From Elusimicrobiota bacterium (GTDB lineage Bacteria; Elusimicrobiota; Elusimicrobia; FEN-1173): 64,000 nucleotides of DNA. The notes beneath the pieces were generated by a model that saw only the letters and a program-made list of their open reading frames with translations, ran no database searches and had not been told where the DNA came from. The translations under genes and the position numbers were made by a program. Location: the NCBI GenBank assembly GCA_016714745.1, contig JADKCG010000003.1, positions 62,001-126,000 on the forward strand. The letters are read 5' to 3'. This document shows positions 9,353 through 19,190 of the stretch, piece after piece; position 1 is the first letter of the stretch; each line of letters starts with the position of its first letter.

Positions 9353-9625
9353 ATGCGACGACTCTTCTTGGCAGGAATTTTAATGTTGTCCGGGCGGATG
9401 GCCCTGGCGCTCTCGAAAGAGGAGTGGGCCAGCGCCACCCTTTCCCGCGGTTTGGTTCCGGGCCAAACAGTGCCCATGGACCGATGGAACAGCGCCCTGG
9501 AAAAACTCGAAAAACTTCCGTCCCCAGCGCCCTCCACCAGCGGCCGATCCCCGGTCGATGAGGCCTGGTTTTCCCTGAGCCAACAATACGGTTTTGAGGA
9601 CAAACCCACCTATTCTGGTGCCTAG
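9353..9625 (+). CDS. Small exported protein before the secretin gene
   Basis: The 90-residue product starts with a clear signal peptide (MRRLFLAGILMLSGRMALA) and continues with a hydrophilic, proline-rich stretch. I do not recognise the family. It could be a stand-alone periplasmic helper. It could also be the true N-terminus of the secretin separated by a frameshift, because the secretin ORF that follows lacks any visible signal peptide of its own. The latter seems slightly more likely. Confidence 0.5.
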   Translation: MRRLFLAGILMLSGRMALALSKEEWASATLSRGLVPGQTVPMDRWNSALEKLEKLPSPAPSTSGRSPVDEAWFSLSQQYGFEDKPTYSGA

Positions 9626-9699
9626 TGGACGATCCTTTTGGGCGCCATTGATTCCGGCCAACCCTTGCCCCAACGGCGAGCGAGGTCGCGCCCGGCTCC

Positions 9700-11376
9700 T
9701 TGTCTTCCACGGACACCGTGGCGTCCAGCGGGACGCGCCTTTCGGTGTGCCCGCCTTGGTGGCCCGGTGATCGTCCCTTTGGCCGATTTGGGCCTCCCCC
9801 GAGTCCCGCGGCCGATCTCCCCGCCCCTGGGAAATCCCCGTCCAAAAAGATTTCGCTCGACCTCCGTGAAATGGACGTTGTGGAAGTGTTGAAAATTCTC
9901 TCTCGGCAAAGCGGTATGAACATTGTGGTCGGACGCAACGTGATCGGCCGGGTGACGGTGTTTTTGACCGATGTGGATTTCTGGCAAGCCTTGCAAACCA
10001 TTTTGGAAACCCGCGATCTGGCCTATGCGGAAAAAGACGGGCTCATCACGGTGATGACCGCCCAAGATTACGAACGGGTTTACGGAAAAACGTTCGGATC
10101 GAAAACCGAGACGAAGGTGTTGACTTTTAAAAACATTGACGCGGCCCGGGCCAAAACCTTGTTGGATCCGTTCCGAAGCAAAGTGGGCACCCTGGTGACC
10201 AACGAGGGCACCAACACCTTGCAAGTGGAGGACACGCCGGAATCGTTAGCCCGCATGGAATCCATGGTGGCGGGGTTTGACGTGCCCACGGAAACCCGCG
10301 TCTTTACCCTTAACCACGGAACCGTGGAAGATATTTTGCCCAAGGTCAGCCCCTTGGTGAGCCGCGATTACGGAAACATTCAGGCGGACAAACGATCCAA
10401 TTCCATTGTGGTCACCGATAATCCCAACCGACTCAACGTCATCGGCCGGATGATCGACTCCTTTGACGTCCGGGACCGCGCGGTTTTGATCGAAGCCAAG
10501 ATCGTTCAAGTATTGCTCACAGACGATTACCAGTGGGGCATCAACTGGCAATACGTGTTCGACCGGGTGGCCGGAAATGCGCTCAAATCGCCCATCAAGG
10601 GGACGTTGTCGCAAAACCTGTTGGGCGTGCCTTTATCGGACGCGACGCCGGACGCGAGCGGAAACGTGAAAGCCAAGGGCGTGACCGGAAACGTCAAAAT
10701 CACAAAACTCCCCCACGGGGCCACGTTCTCCTCGGTTATTAACTTCTTGGACACCATGGTCAAATCGAACATGTTGTCCTCCCCGCGCATCATGGCGCTG
10801 AACAACCGGGAAGCCAAAATCCATGTGGGCACCAACCAGCCGATTCTCACCCGAAGCATTGTGAACGCCGGGAGCGCCACCACCTCCGCCATTGTCACGG
10901 AAGACGTGAAATTTCAACCGGTGGGGGTGTCGTTGGCGGTCATCCCCTCCATCGGATCGGACGGGTATCTCACCATGAAAATCACGCCCGAAGTGAGTTC
11001 GGTGGATTCAGTGATCACCACCGAAAACGGCAGTTCCATTCCCATTGTGCGCACCTCGGAGGCGGAAACCAATATTTTGGTTAAAGACGGGGTGACCGTG
11101 GTGATCGGGGGTTGATCGAAGACCAACGGTCCAAAACCGATACCCACGTGCCGATTTTGGGGAAAATCCCGATCCTTGGGATGCCATTCCGGAACCGGAG
11201 CAAGACCGTCGATAAAACCGAGCTGGTGATTTTTTAACCCCCGCACATCACCGGGGACGTGGAAGCGCCGGAAACAGAAGTGTATTTGCCTCGGTATGAA
11301 AAAGAATTGGAAAGAAACCACCGAAACGCGGGTTTTTCTACCAAAATGTTCCATTGGGGAAACGTGGACCCTGTTG
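9700..11376 (+). CDS. gspD: Type II secretion secretin GspD/PilQ-like (frameshifted)
   Basis: The secretin is the outer-membrane gate of the system. It has an N0/STN domain (ISLDLREMDVVEVLKILS), N1-type modules with TNTLQVEDTPESLARM and NSIVVTDNPNRLNVI, then the beta-barrel core ending VKDGVTVVIGG. The frame breaks at about 11111 in a G run. The continuation LIEDQRSKTDTHVPILGKIP is the conserved secretin end. A TAA at 11235 then interrupts an expected LVIFLTPHIT motif, again explained by small indels. The 9700 start is a TTG without a signal peptide, so the real start is probably upstream in the preceding signal-peptide ORF. The exact 3' end is uncertain. Confidence 0.85.
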
Positions 11377-12878
11377 AGGGAAGACCGAAATCCGCTTGGA
11401 CCGAGAAAATCGATCCGGCCGCTCTCCGCCTGGTCAGCGCGCGTGGCCAACCATTACCGGCTCATGCCGCTGGGGTTTGAGGGCGAACGTCTGCGGGTGG
11501 CCCTGTCGACGCTTCCCGACGTGGATCGCCGGGACGAACTGCGCATGGTTCTCCGCAGGGAAATTGTTCCGGTCTTGGCCGCCGAGGGGGACATCGCTAA
11601 GGCCATCAAGGAGCATTACGGTTTGGGGGCCGAAACCGTGGAACGCCTCACTGAAAGCGAAGGTTCAAAAAAGCCGAGCCCCGCGTCCGCTTAAACGACT
11701 TAGACGAAGTTCAAGACGCCTCCGTCATCCGCGTGGTGAACCAAATTCTGTCGGAGGCCTATGAGAACCGCGCCACGGACATCCATCTGGAACCCTACGA
11801 AGACGACCTGCGGGTGCGTTATCGAATCGACGGGGTTTTATACGACGCCAAGATCGCCGAATCGCTCAAACGCTTCCAAGCGGCCCTGACGTCGCGCATC
11901 AAAATCATGGCGGACCTTTCCATCGCCGAGAAACGCCTTCCACAGGACGGCCGCCTCAAGGTGCGGGTGGGTGGCCAAGACATGGACCTGCGCGTTTCCA
12001 CTTTGCCCACGCCCTACGGGGAAAGCGTGGGGATTCGATTGCTCACCGGCCGCCAATTTTTAGACCGTCGTCACTTAGGGTTCGAGGACGAACATCTGGC
12101 CCTCTTGGAAAGTTATTTGGAAAAGCCCCACGGGATCCTTTTTTTGACTGGTCCAACGGGCAGCGGCAAGACCACCACGCTCTACGCGTTTTTGAACCGC
12201 ATTAACGGCCCTGGCCGAAAAATCATCACCATCGAGGACCCCATCGAGTATCAAATGAAAGGGATCACCCAGGTCCAAGTCCAACCCGCCATCGGGCTCA
12301 CGTTCGCCCAAGGCCTTCGATCCATGCTTCGCCACGATCCCGATGTCATGATGGTGGGGGAAGTTCGGGATTTGGAGACCGCTGAAATCGCCATCCGGGT
12401 CGCGCTCACGGGCCATTTGGTTTTTTCGACCCTGCACACCAACGACGCGGCCGGCGCCGTTGCCCGATTGGAAGACATCGGGGTCGAACCCTATCTTATT
12501 TCGTCCTCGATTAACTGTGTCATCGCCCAAAGTCTGGTTCGGGTCATTTGTTCGGCCTGCCGGGAAGAAGTCCCCGCGCCCCCGGACCTCCTGAAAGAAT
12601 TTGGGATTGAGGGCCAAACCCCAACGATTTTTCAAGGCCGCGGTTGCGCGAAGTGCAAATCCACAGGGTTTCAAGGCCGCACGGTCATTTACGAGATTTT
12701 GCCGGTCACCGACGAGATTCGTGCCATGGTCGCGTCTCGGCAACCGTCCCACCTGATCCGCGAGCGGGCCATATCCCAAGGCATGCGCACGCTCCGCCAG
12801 TCCGGGTGGAACAAAATCCGTCAGGGCATCACCACCCCGGAAGAAGTGTTGCGCGCCACACTTCAAGAGGGCCGCTAA
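11364..12878 (+). CDS. gspE: Type II secretion ATPase GspE (frameshifted)
   Basis: GspE is the cytoplasmic hexameric ATPase that drives pseudopilus assembly. The N-terminal domain (RVANHYRLMPLGFEG) is read up to about 11690. The main part from 11690 has the ATDIHLEPY start of the catalytic region, Walker A GPTGSGKTT, the Asp box, and the GEVRDLETAEIA and STLHTNDA motifs. The tetracysteine zinc motif is present (CSAC and CAKC). Breaks near 11440 and in the A run near 11668 split the N-terminal domain from the rest. It touches gspF (stop 12878, next ATG 12879). The start is not secure; a GTG at 11364 is one option. Confidence 0.92.
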
Positions 12879-14063
12879 TGCCCACGTTCCGATATCACGC
12901 CAAAAGTGCCCCCGGCCAAAACCGCGTGGACGGCGTCGTCGAAGCCGAAAACCGCCTGGCCGCGCTCGGCAAACTTTCCGACCTGGGCTATTATCCCACA
13001 AGCGTTGAAGAGAAATCGCCCCAGAATCCATGGCGCAGGGAAAAATCTCCCAAAAAGATTTAGCGCTCTTCACCCGCCAACTGGCGGATCTTTTGGACGC
13101 GGGCCTGCCCCTGTTAAAAGGGGTCCGGGTGGCCACCGACCAAACATCCAACCAACGACTGGCCGCGATCTTGCGCGAGTCGGGCGACCGTGTGGAGGGA
13201 GGTCTTCTTTGACGGATGCCCTGCGCACCCCACGGGAAATCTTCACCCCCGTTTTCGTGGGTCTGGTCCATGCGGGCGAAGTGGGGGCTTTTTTAGGCGA
13301 CGCGCTTGAACGTCTGGCGGATCTGGCCGAACGCCAAGACGAACTACGCGCCCGCATCCAAACGTCATTGGCTTACCCCGGCCTAATTTTGCTGACCGGG
13401 GGCGGGCACGGTGCTTTTCTCTTGGTTTATGTTGTGCCCAAACTGGCGACCGTTTTTGAAGAAATGGGCCAAGAATTGCCCTGGGCCACCCGGTTTCTGG
13501 TGGGGCTGGGACGGGGCGCGCGTCGCCGCTGGGGCTTTTGATGCTGATGGGGGCAGTAACGATTTTGGTACTTACACGGGAAAAATGGAAGGCCTGGCTC
13601 TCGGCCCGGTCTTTGGCGCACATTCCTGTTTGGAGCCCCCTGGCGCAAAAGGCGGCCCTGGCCCGTTTTGGCCGAACCCTCTCGGTTCTTCTTTCCAGCG
13701 GCGTTCCGATTTTAGACTCCCTCCAAATTTCTTCCGACGTGCTGGGCCATCCTCTTAAGCCAACACCTTTTGGCCGCCCGCACCCGCGTGGGGGAGGGGG
13801 AAAGTTTGGCGGAATCGCTCCGCGCCGCTGGGGGCTTTCCGCCGTTCGTCTCCAACATGATCGCTGTCGGAGAGGAAGGCCGCAGTCTGGGCCGATCTTT
13901 AGATAAAGTCGCCGCCACCTGCGAACGGGATTGCGATCGCGCGCTCAAAGTGTTCACAGCCCTGTTGGAACCCCTCCTGATCTTGGGCGTAGGCACGGTC
14001 ATCGCTTTCATCGTCTTAAGCATGCTTCTCCCCATCTTCCAAATGTCCACCTTCGTGAGGTAA
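12879..14063 (+). CDS. gspF: Type II secretion inner-membrane platform protein GspF (several frameshifts)
   Basis: GspF is the polytopic platform protein that GspE acts on. The pieces, in order, are the N-terminal MPTFRYHAKSA block, KDLALFTRQLADLLDAGLPL (first T2SSF repeat), GLVHAGEVGAFLGDALERLA with a first membrane segment, KAALARFGRTLSVLLSSGVP (second repeat), and VAATCERDCDRALKVFTALL with LILGVGTVIAFIVLSMLLP. They lie in three frames with switches near 13025, 13203, 13510 and 13750. The total length of about 394 residues is normal. All family blocks survive, so sequencing or assembly indels are a better explanation than decay. Confidence 0.9.
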
Positions 14064-14066
14064 ACC

Positions 14067-14507
14067 ATGAAACGAAACAAAGAGGGCGGTTTCACTTTAA
14101 TCGAAATGCTGGTCGTCGTGGTCATCATCGCCACCTTGGCCGCCATGATCGTTCCCCGTTTCGCGGGCCGGACCGAGGAAGCGAAATCCTCCGCCGCGGG
14201 AGCCGACATTGAAGCCAACCTGGCCAGCGCCCTGGACCTCTACGAGCTGGACAACGGCGCCTTTCCCACGACCGAACAGGGCCTCTCCGCCCTTCGCGTA
14301 GAGCCGACCACGCCTCCGGTTCCGCGCAAATGGAAAGGCCCCTACCTCAAAAAGCGCGGCGCCCTCTCTGACCCCTGGGGCAACGCGTATGTCTACCTGT
14401 CGCCCGGGACCCACGGGGGGGACTACGATTTGTCTTCCTGGGGTCCCGACGGCGTCGGCGGCACCCCCGACGATATCACGAACTGGGAAACCGAAGAAAA
14501 AAAATGA
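14067..14507 (+). CDS. gspG: Major pseudopilin GspG
   Basis: This gene is intact. An eight-residue leader ends in Gly before FTLIEMLVVVVIIATLAAMI, the prepilin peptidase site and hydrophobic helix. The family signature follows: YELDNGAFPTTEQGLSAL, GPYLKK, DPWGNAYVYLSPG, and the calcium-site region YDLSSWGPDG. It forms the shaft of the pseudopilus after processing by a GspO-type peptidase, which is not in this window. It starts three bases after gspF. Confidence 0.95.
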   Translation: MKRNKEGGFTLIEMLVVVVIIATLAAMIVPRFAGRTEEAKSSAAGADIEANLASALDLYELDNGAFPTTEQGLSALRVEPTTPPVPRKWKGPYLKKRGALSDPWGNAYVYLSPGTHGGDYDLSSWGPDGVGGTPDDITNWETEEKK

Positions 14508-14537
14508 CACAAGTTTGTAAAATTTCGGTGACGGGAA

Positions 14538-14594
14538 TTTGTAGCACGGGCATCTTGCCCTTCAGAATCACATGGTTTGGAAGCCCATGCTACA
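14538..14594. repeat. Dispersed repeat TGTAGCA...TGCTACA, copy 1
   Basis: TTTGTAGCACGGGCATCTTG and the following bases (14538-14560) recur exactly at 42846-42868. In this copy the ends TGTAGCA (14540) and TGCTACA (14588) form inverted repeats. Both candidate ATG starts of gspH (14572, 14587) lie inside it. Confidence 0.75.
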
Positions 14595-15126
14595 TTCTGA
14601 TCTGATCTTTTGGGTTTGGAGCGCGGGTGTCCCGCCCGCAGGGGTTGGCAGGAAAGTCTTCCGTGACTCCGGTTTCACACTGATTGAGCTGGTGCTCGTC
14701 GGGGCCCTCTTAGCGGTTTTTGTGGGCTTGACAATGCCAAGATTCCGTGGAGGTTTTCAACGGTTCACGGACGAACGCGCGTCTTCTGAAATGGAAGAAC
14801 TCTCCCATTACGCCCGAACCATCGCCATTATGCGGGGGGTTCCCTATCGTTTGGCTTTTTCTAATGATGACGGGTCTTACCGTCTTTTGCGAAGCGATAA
14901 AGGGAATTTTGTTCCCGTGGACGGTAATGCCGGTCGTCGTCGCCGTTTGCCGGAGGGAGCCAAGCCCCAAGGGCCTTCCCTGGACGTGACTTTTCTTCCG
15001 AACGGCACCGCGGTGGGCGGCCCCCTAAAATTCTGGCGCGACAAAGAGGCCCTGTGGCAGTTTCAAGTGGATCCGGTTCTGGGCGAAGCAACGATCGTGG
15101 AAAATGTCGATGAAACGACGGGATGA
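14572..15126 (+). CDS. gspH: Minor pseudopilin GspH
   Basis: The GFTLIELVLVGALLAVFVGL segment is the pseudopilin processing site and helix. The globular part (RDKEALWQFQVDPVLGEATI) fits GspH. The leader is unusually long, about 34 residues from the first ATG instead of the usual 6-20. It is made of the dispersed repeat plus a second palindromic stretch encoding SAGVPPAG. Either the leader was lengthened by repeat insertion or the native start was lost. The end overlaps gspI by 23 bases. Confidence 0.82.
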   Translation: MVWKPMLHSDLIFWVWSAGVPPAGVGRKVFRDSGFTLIELVLVGALLAVFVGLTMPRFRGGFQRFTDERASSEMEELSHYARTIAIMRGVPYRLAFSNDDGSYRLLRSDKGNFVPVDGNAGRRRRLPEGAKPQGPSLDVTFLPNGTAVGGPLKFWRDKEALWQFQVDPVLGEATIVENVDETTG

Positions 15127-15463
15127 CGGTTTTGTTTTGTTGGAAGTTTTGATCGCCGCCGCTGTATTAGCGACGGGGGCGACCCTTTATTACCAGGTCC
15201 TCTCGAATGCCGTCCGCAGTGCCAGCCAGGCCGACCGCCGCTACCGCGCCGCCCTCTTGTTAGGAAAGGAAGTCTGCGAAACCGAACTCCTCGACGCCCC
15301 GGCCTCCACTGCCGACAAAGAAGAGGACCCCGATCTAGGCCCCGTGCAATGGACCATCGAAAGAAAAACGGACTTAATAACTGGAATCAAATCCTGGCAA
15401 GTCGGAATCCGTTGGATGAACCGAGATCAGCCTGAGGATCTAACGTTGGATGCCATCCCATGA
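15104..15463 (+). CDS. gspI: Minor pseudopilin GspI
   Basis: A short leader (MSMKRRDDG) precedes FVLLEVLIAAAVLATGATLY, a type II pseudopilin cleavage site with Phe and Glu+5 in place. The rest, about 110 residues, ends with SWQVGIRWMNRDQPEDLTL, matching GspI length. With GspJ and GspK it forms the pseudopilus tip. The start overlaps gspH, and its stop overlaps the gspJ start by four bases. Confidence 0.85.
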   Translation: MSMKRRDDGFVLLEVLIAAAVLATGATLYYQVLSNAVRSASQADRRYRAALLLGKEVCETELLDAPASTADKEEDPDLGPVQWTIERKTDLITGIKSWQVGIRWMNRDQPEDLTLDAIP

Positions 15464-16211
15464 AATTTTCGTATAAAAAGCTTTTCCTTCTCCCCTCCGT
15501 GGGAGGTTCGTCGCTGAGCTCCGAACACCTGGGGCGGCAGAGCCGCTGTTGCGAAGGTGCCCCGAAGGGGGCCTTCGCCCCCGAGGGGCGGATGAGGGGC
15601 GGTTCCAGTCCTGGTTTCACCCTCATCGAACTTGTCTTGGCGCTGTCTCTCGCCGCCGTCCTAGCCGCGGCCCTGGGCGGCGTCTTGCGGGGCGCTGTTG
15701 GAACCTGGCGAGACCTAAAGGAAACGTCCCGCGCCAGACAGCGGGCCCAAGCCGTCTTTGAACGGCTCGGCCGCGACTTGCGAAACAGTCTTTCCTTCCC
15801 CGGCGAAACGTTCATGGGTTCCGAGGGGGAACTGGTTTTTAAAACAGTCGTGGATGTCCCCCAAACGCAAAATTCAATGGCAACGATCCCCCGTATCGCG
15901 CGCGTGTCGTATGGCCGGGAAACCACCCCCGGCTGGAGTCCGCAACTGGTTTTGGACCAAAAAGTTTATTCCCCGTCCTCTTAAGCGAGCCCTCGGGCCA
16001 ACGCGTCGCCATTCCCGCCGACGTGAAATTTTCGTTCGCTTACGGCGGCGGACCAGAAGGCCAGGTCCTTTGGGAGGACGTCTGGATCGATACCACCACC
16101 GTCCCCCGCGGGATCAAAGCCGAACTTGTTTTCTCAGGAAAAAAAGGCCCCATTCGGTACGAGTCCGCTTTTCAAATCCCCACCGGAGCCTTCCCCCCAT
16201 GGAAAGGGTAG
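15460..16211 (+). CDS. gspJ: Minor pseudopilin GspJ (frameshifted, repeat in the leader)
   Basis: The GFTLIELVLALSLAAVLAAA segment is the processing site and helix. The body has RARQRAQAVFERLGRDLRNS, a GspJ trait. The frame breaks near 15976 in a C run. The correct continuation reads PVLLSEPSGQRVAIPADVKF and joins the segment ending at 16211, giving about 250 residues. The leader before the Gly is about 53 residues because a dispersed repeat (15485-15603) sits in frame inside it. Translation across the repeat stays open. Confidence 0.82.
15485..15603. repeat. Dispersed repeat inserted in the gspJ leader
   Basis: Bases 15485-15559 are identical over 75 bases to 41561-41635. The right part (CCCCGAAGGGGGCC... 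to GGGGCGG) diverges but stays palindromic. Here it is read in frame as part of the GspJ leader, while the other copy is intergenic. Confidence 0.85.
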
Positions 16212-17149
16212 AACAAGGTTCCATCCTCATGGTTGTTCTCTGGCTCGTGGCCATTTTGGGCTTGGTGGTCTCTGCCCTTTCTTTCCATTCTCGAACCGAA
16301 CTTCGCCTCACGAGTTTTCAATGGGATCAACAACGTTTGACTCAAGTCGCCCAGTTAAAAGCGGCAGAATCAGCAACGTTTATTGAAAAATCAAGCGCGC
16401 CTCTAACGCTCGCGGAATTAGGCCGTTGGGAGGCAGTATTGTTTCCGGCCAAGACGGACGCGCTCCCTCTGGCCACGCCGCGCACAGCGGGTTTGACAGA
16501 CGAATCCTCTCGCATCAATTTAAACAAGGCGTCAAAAGAAATGTTGGAACGCCTCACAGGATCCCGCGAGGCGGCATCGGCCATTCTCGATTGGCGTGAC
16601 GCGGACAGCGTCGTCTCTCCCGGAGGGGCAGAAAACGAATACTACAAAACCCTGCCGAACCCCTATCCTTGTCGAAATAGCCCATTGATGAGCGTTGCCG
16701 AACTTTTGCTCATCAAAGGGATAACGCCTGACCTCTATCAAGAGATCCAAAATAAATCGACGGTCGAGGGCCCCGGAACGGTGAACATCAACACCGCGTC
16801 CAAAGAGATTTTAGAGGCCCTTGGCGCTTCCCCCGCCCTTGTCGGAAAAATTCTTAATTGCCGCAAGGGCGCCGACGGAATCCACGGAACCGCTGATGAT
16901 CCTGTGTTCGCGAAAATTAAGTCCGTGCCGGAACAATTGGAAAAGCGATGGCCCCTTACCGAAAGCGATAAATTGTCATGGCAATCGGTGGAACGTTTGC
17001 TGTCGGTAAAAGGGAGCGCCCTTCGCTTAAATGTCCCGATCACGCTGGACGATTCACCGTCGACCAGAGGGTGTCAAATCGGCCTAACCCCAGGCGAGAC
17101 CCACGTGATTCGTTCCTGGCACGAGGGGAGTGGGTGGGGGGGAAAGTGA
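16199..17149 (+). CDS. gspK: Minor pseudopilin GspK
   Basis: A short N-terminus with GSILMVVLWLVAILGLVVSA lacks the usual FTLIE but fits GspK, which has a degenerate site. Two helix-hairpin-helix/SAM-like units follow, SRINLNKASKEMLERL and GTVNINTASKEILEALG, the hallmark of GspK. The 316-residue length is normal. The ATG at 16199 overlaps the end of gspJ, and its stop overlaps the gspL start. Confidence 0.9.
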   Translation: MERVEQGSILMVVLWLVAILGLVVSALSFHSRTELRLTSFQWDQQRLTQVAQLKAAESATFIEKSSAPLTLAELGRWEAVLFPAKTDALPLATPRTAGLTDESSRINLNKASKEMLERLTGSREAASAILDWRDADSVVSPGGAENEYYKTLPNPYPCRNSPLMSVAELLLIKGITPDLYQEIQNKSTVEGPGTVNINTASKEILEALGASPALVGKILNCRKGADGIHGTADDPVFAKIKSVPEQLEKRWPLTESDKLSWQSVERLLSVKGSALRLNVPITLDDSPSTRGCQIGLTPGETHVIRSWHEGSGWGGK

Positions 17150-18495
17150 AAAAAAATCTCCACCTCGGCCTCTCGATAGACGGCAACCAGGTCACCCTGG
17201 TGGAGTCCGATTTAAACGGGGCGCCTCCCACGGTGAGCCACGTCGCTACCCTGACCCTAAAATCCGGCGCAACGAACGAAAACGCCGAAACCCTCCATCG
17301 TCTCCTGAAAGAAAAGAAGGTTCTCGCCAAATCAGTGAATGTGTGTTTGCCCCATCGTTTGGCGGCCGTCAAATCGATCCGCGTGCCCAGCGCCGATCCA
17401 AACGAAATCCGCTCCATGGCCCTCCTTCAAGCCTGCCGGCTCATGCCGTTTTCGCCGGAGGAGATCGTCGCCGGTTACGAGTCTGTCGAAACGTCGTCCG
17501 AAGGGTTCACCCGAATTTTACTCACCGTTGTCCGAAAGGAAGACGTCTTGCCGGCGTTGACGCTCTGCCGCGGGGCAGGCCTTCGCGTCAAACGGATATT
17601 GCTCGATACCCACGCCCTTCCGGCGCTCGTTGCCGATCAGTTGAATTTTCCCTGCCTCCTCGTCATGGCGGAAGACCGGGAAGGCCTGGTGGCCATGATC
17701 GAAAAAAATATACCGCGGTTCGCCCGTACGTTTCCCTGGGACGGCACCGCGGAAGGATTGGCGCGCGAAGCCGAACTTTCCGTGGAAGCGTATCAGAAGG
17801 AAATTCCATTCTGGAACCCCGCCAAAGTGGTGTGGCTCGGCGACGATCCCATAGGCGCGATCCGAAAGGCATTAGAATCAAAGCTGAACGCTCCCTTTGA
17901 TGTCTTTCAATTCCCCGAGCCTCTAAAAAATAACATGGCGCACAGCGCCTACGCCGCGGCCAGCGCCGCCCAGGTTGGAACAAACCTCCTCCCCGAAATA
18001 GAACAAAAACGACAAGCCCGCGAATATAAAATGAACCAACAAAAAATATTCGCTGTTTTGTCCCTGTTTTTAGCTCTCTCCCTTGCCGGATTGGGCTGGG
18101 CCCGCCTGCGACAGATGCAGGCCAAAATTTCCGCGCTTGACCGCGAACGGATCGCCCTTTCCCAGTCCGCGGAGGGATTAGAAGAGAAGGCCGACCGCCT
18201 AGAGGAGGCGCGCCGAACCGAGGGGCGCGCAGGTTTGCTCGATATTTTGCGCGCCTTGAAGGCCGTGTTGCCTTCAGGCGTCTCGCTCAATGGGTTTAGC
18301 TACGAACGCCATGGCCGCGTTGTTCTCCAGGGGGAATCCACTTCGCTGGCGGAAGCCTTGGCCACGGTTGGCGCGGTGGAGAAAACCGCGCTGTTTCAGA
18401 AGGTCGAATTGCGCAACTCCGATGCCGTCACAATCAACGGCAAAGAAATGGCCCAATTTCAGATCGTCTGCGAACCCAAGGGGGGGAACAAATGA
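17146..18495 (+). CDS. gspL: Type II secretion assembly protein L (PilM-PilN-like)
   Basis: Residues 1-270 form an actin-like cytoplasmic domain (LHLGLSIDGNQVTLVESD start, DPNEIRSMALLQACRLMPFS). One membrane helix (FAVLSLFLALSLAGLGWA) and a periplasmic coiled-coil plus ferredoxin-like domain follow. This is the GspL arrangement, equal to fused PilM and PilN. It links the GspE ATPase to the platform. The GTG start at 17146 overlaps the gspK stop (GTGA). Confidence 0.87.
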   Translation: MKKNLHLGLSIDGNQVTLVESDLNGAPPTVSHVATLTLKSGATNENAETLHRLLKEKKVLAKSVNVCLPHRLAAVKSIRVPSADPNEIRSMALLQACRLMPFSPEEIVAGYESVETSSEGFTRILLTVVRKEDVLPALTLCRGAGLRVKRILLDTHALPALVADQLNFPCLLVMAEDREGLVAMIEKNIPRFARTFPWDGTAEGLAREAELSVEAYQKEIPFWNPAKVVWLGDDPIGAIRKALESKLNAPFDVFQFPEPLKNNMAHSAYAAASAAQVGTNLLPEIEQKRQAREYKMNQQKIFAVLSLFLALSLAGLGWARLRQMQAKISALDRERIALSQSAEGLEEKADRLEEARRTEGRAGLLDILRALKAVLPSGVSLNGFSYERHGRVVLQGESTSLAEALATVGAVEKTALFQKVELRNSDAVTINGKEMAQFQIVCEPKGGNK

Positions 18496-19010
18496 AGTCG
18501 CACGCCTATTCCCATCGCGAGAAAATATTGGTTACCACGATGCTCACCGTGGTCTCCCTCTTTCTCCTCCAACGATTTGTGCTGGCCCCCTACCGCACCC
18601 GAATGGACGAATTGCAAAGCATCACCGCCCGCAAAGAAAGACAAGTGCGGCGAATCAAAACCCTCTTGGCCTCGCGCAAAGAAATCGAAGCCGACTACTC
18701 CCGCCGGTTCAACAGCCGAACGGGCGCCGGTCCCCTCCTGGGGGAAATGGGCACATTTCTAAAAAGCATCGAAAAGTTGGCCAGAGAAAAAAGCGTAAAA
18801 ATGTTGGACATCCGCCCCCGCCCCGCCGAAGACCGAACCAAACCCCAAACCCTCTCCGCCAATTTTGTCATGGAATCCGCCTGGCCCGCACTCGCCAGCC
18901 TCCTAGTCGCCTTGGAAGCCCAAAGCATAGAAGTAGAAAAAATCACCCTCACCCGCTCCGCCCGCCAGTCACCCCAAATCAAAGCCCAAATCCAACTCAC
19001 CCAAGATTGA
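18492..19010 (+). CDS. gspM: Type II secretion assembly protein M (PilO-like)
   Basis: The 172-residue protein has a short cytoplasmic tail, a membrane helix (LVTTMLTVVSLFLLQRFVLA), a coiled coil and a small periplasmic domain, as in GspM/PilO, the partner of GspL. It overlaps gspL by four bases and ends the cluster. No GspN or GspO follows. Confidence 0.8.
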   Translation: MKSHAYSHREKILVTTMLTVVSLFLLQRFVLAPYRTRMDELQSITARKERQVRRIKTLLASRKEIEADYSRRFNSRTGAGPLLGEMGTFLKSIEKLAREKSVKMLDIRPRPAEDRTKPQTLSANFVMESAWPALASLLVALEAQSIEVEKITLTRSARQSPQIKAQIQLTQD

Positions 19011-19069
19011 AATCGTCCGGACGTCGACGGGACAATATCTATAATCATTATGGAAGTCTCAGGGGGGGG

Positions 19070-19099
19070 TTGACAAACGAAAATGAATAGTTGTAGGTT
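19070..19099 (+). promoter_or_regulatory. Probable promoter of the S74/RHS transcription unit
   Basis: TTGACA at 19070-19075 is followed after 18 bases by TAGGTT (19094-19099), about 90 bases upstream of the S74 gene. It directly follows a run of eight Gs. The -10 match is weak. The rest of the 180-base gap shows no other signal. Confidence 0.35.
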
Positions 19100-19190
19100 A
19101 CTCTCCGCAAACGCACCGACACCCACGATCGTTCCTCCCCAGGCCATTATTCAGAGTGGCGAAGCTTGAGCCCTTGACAGGAGAAAAATC

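Noticed and set aside
12075..13271. 398-codon minus-strand ORF opposite gspE and gspF
   Set aside because: The plus strand carries unambiguous GspE motifs; the minus frame has no recognisable protein.
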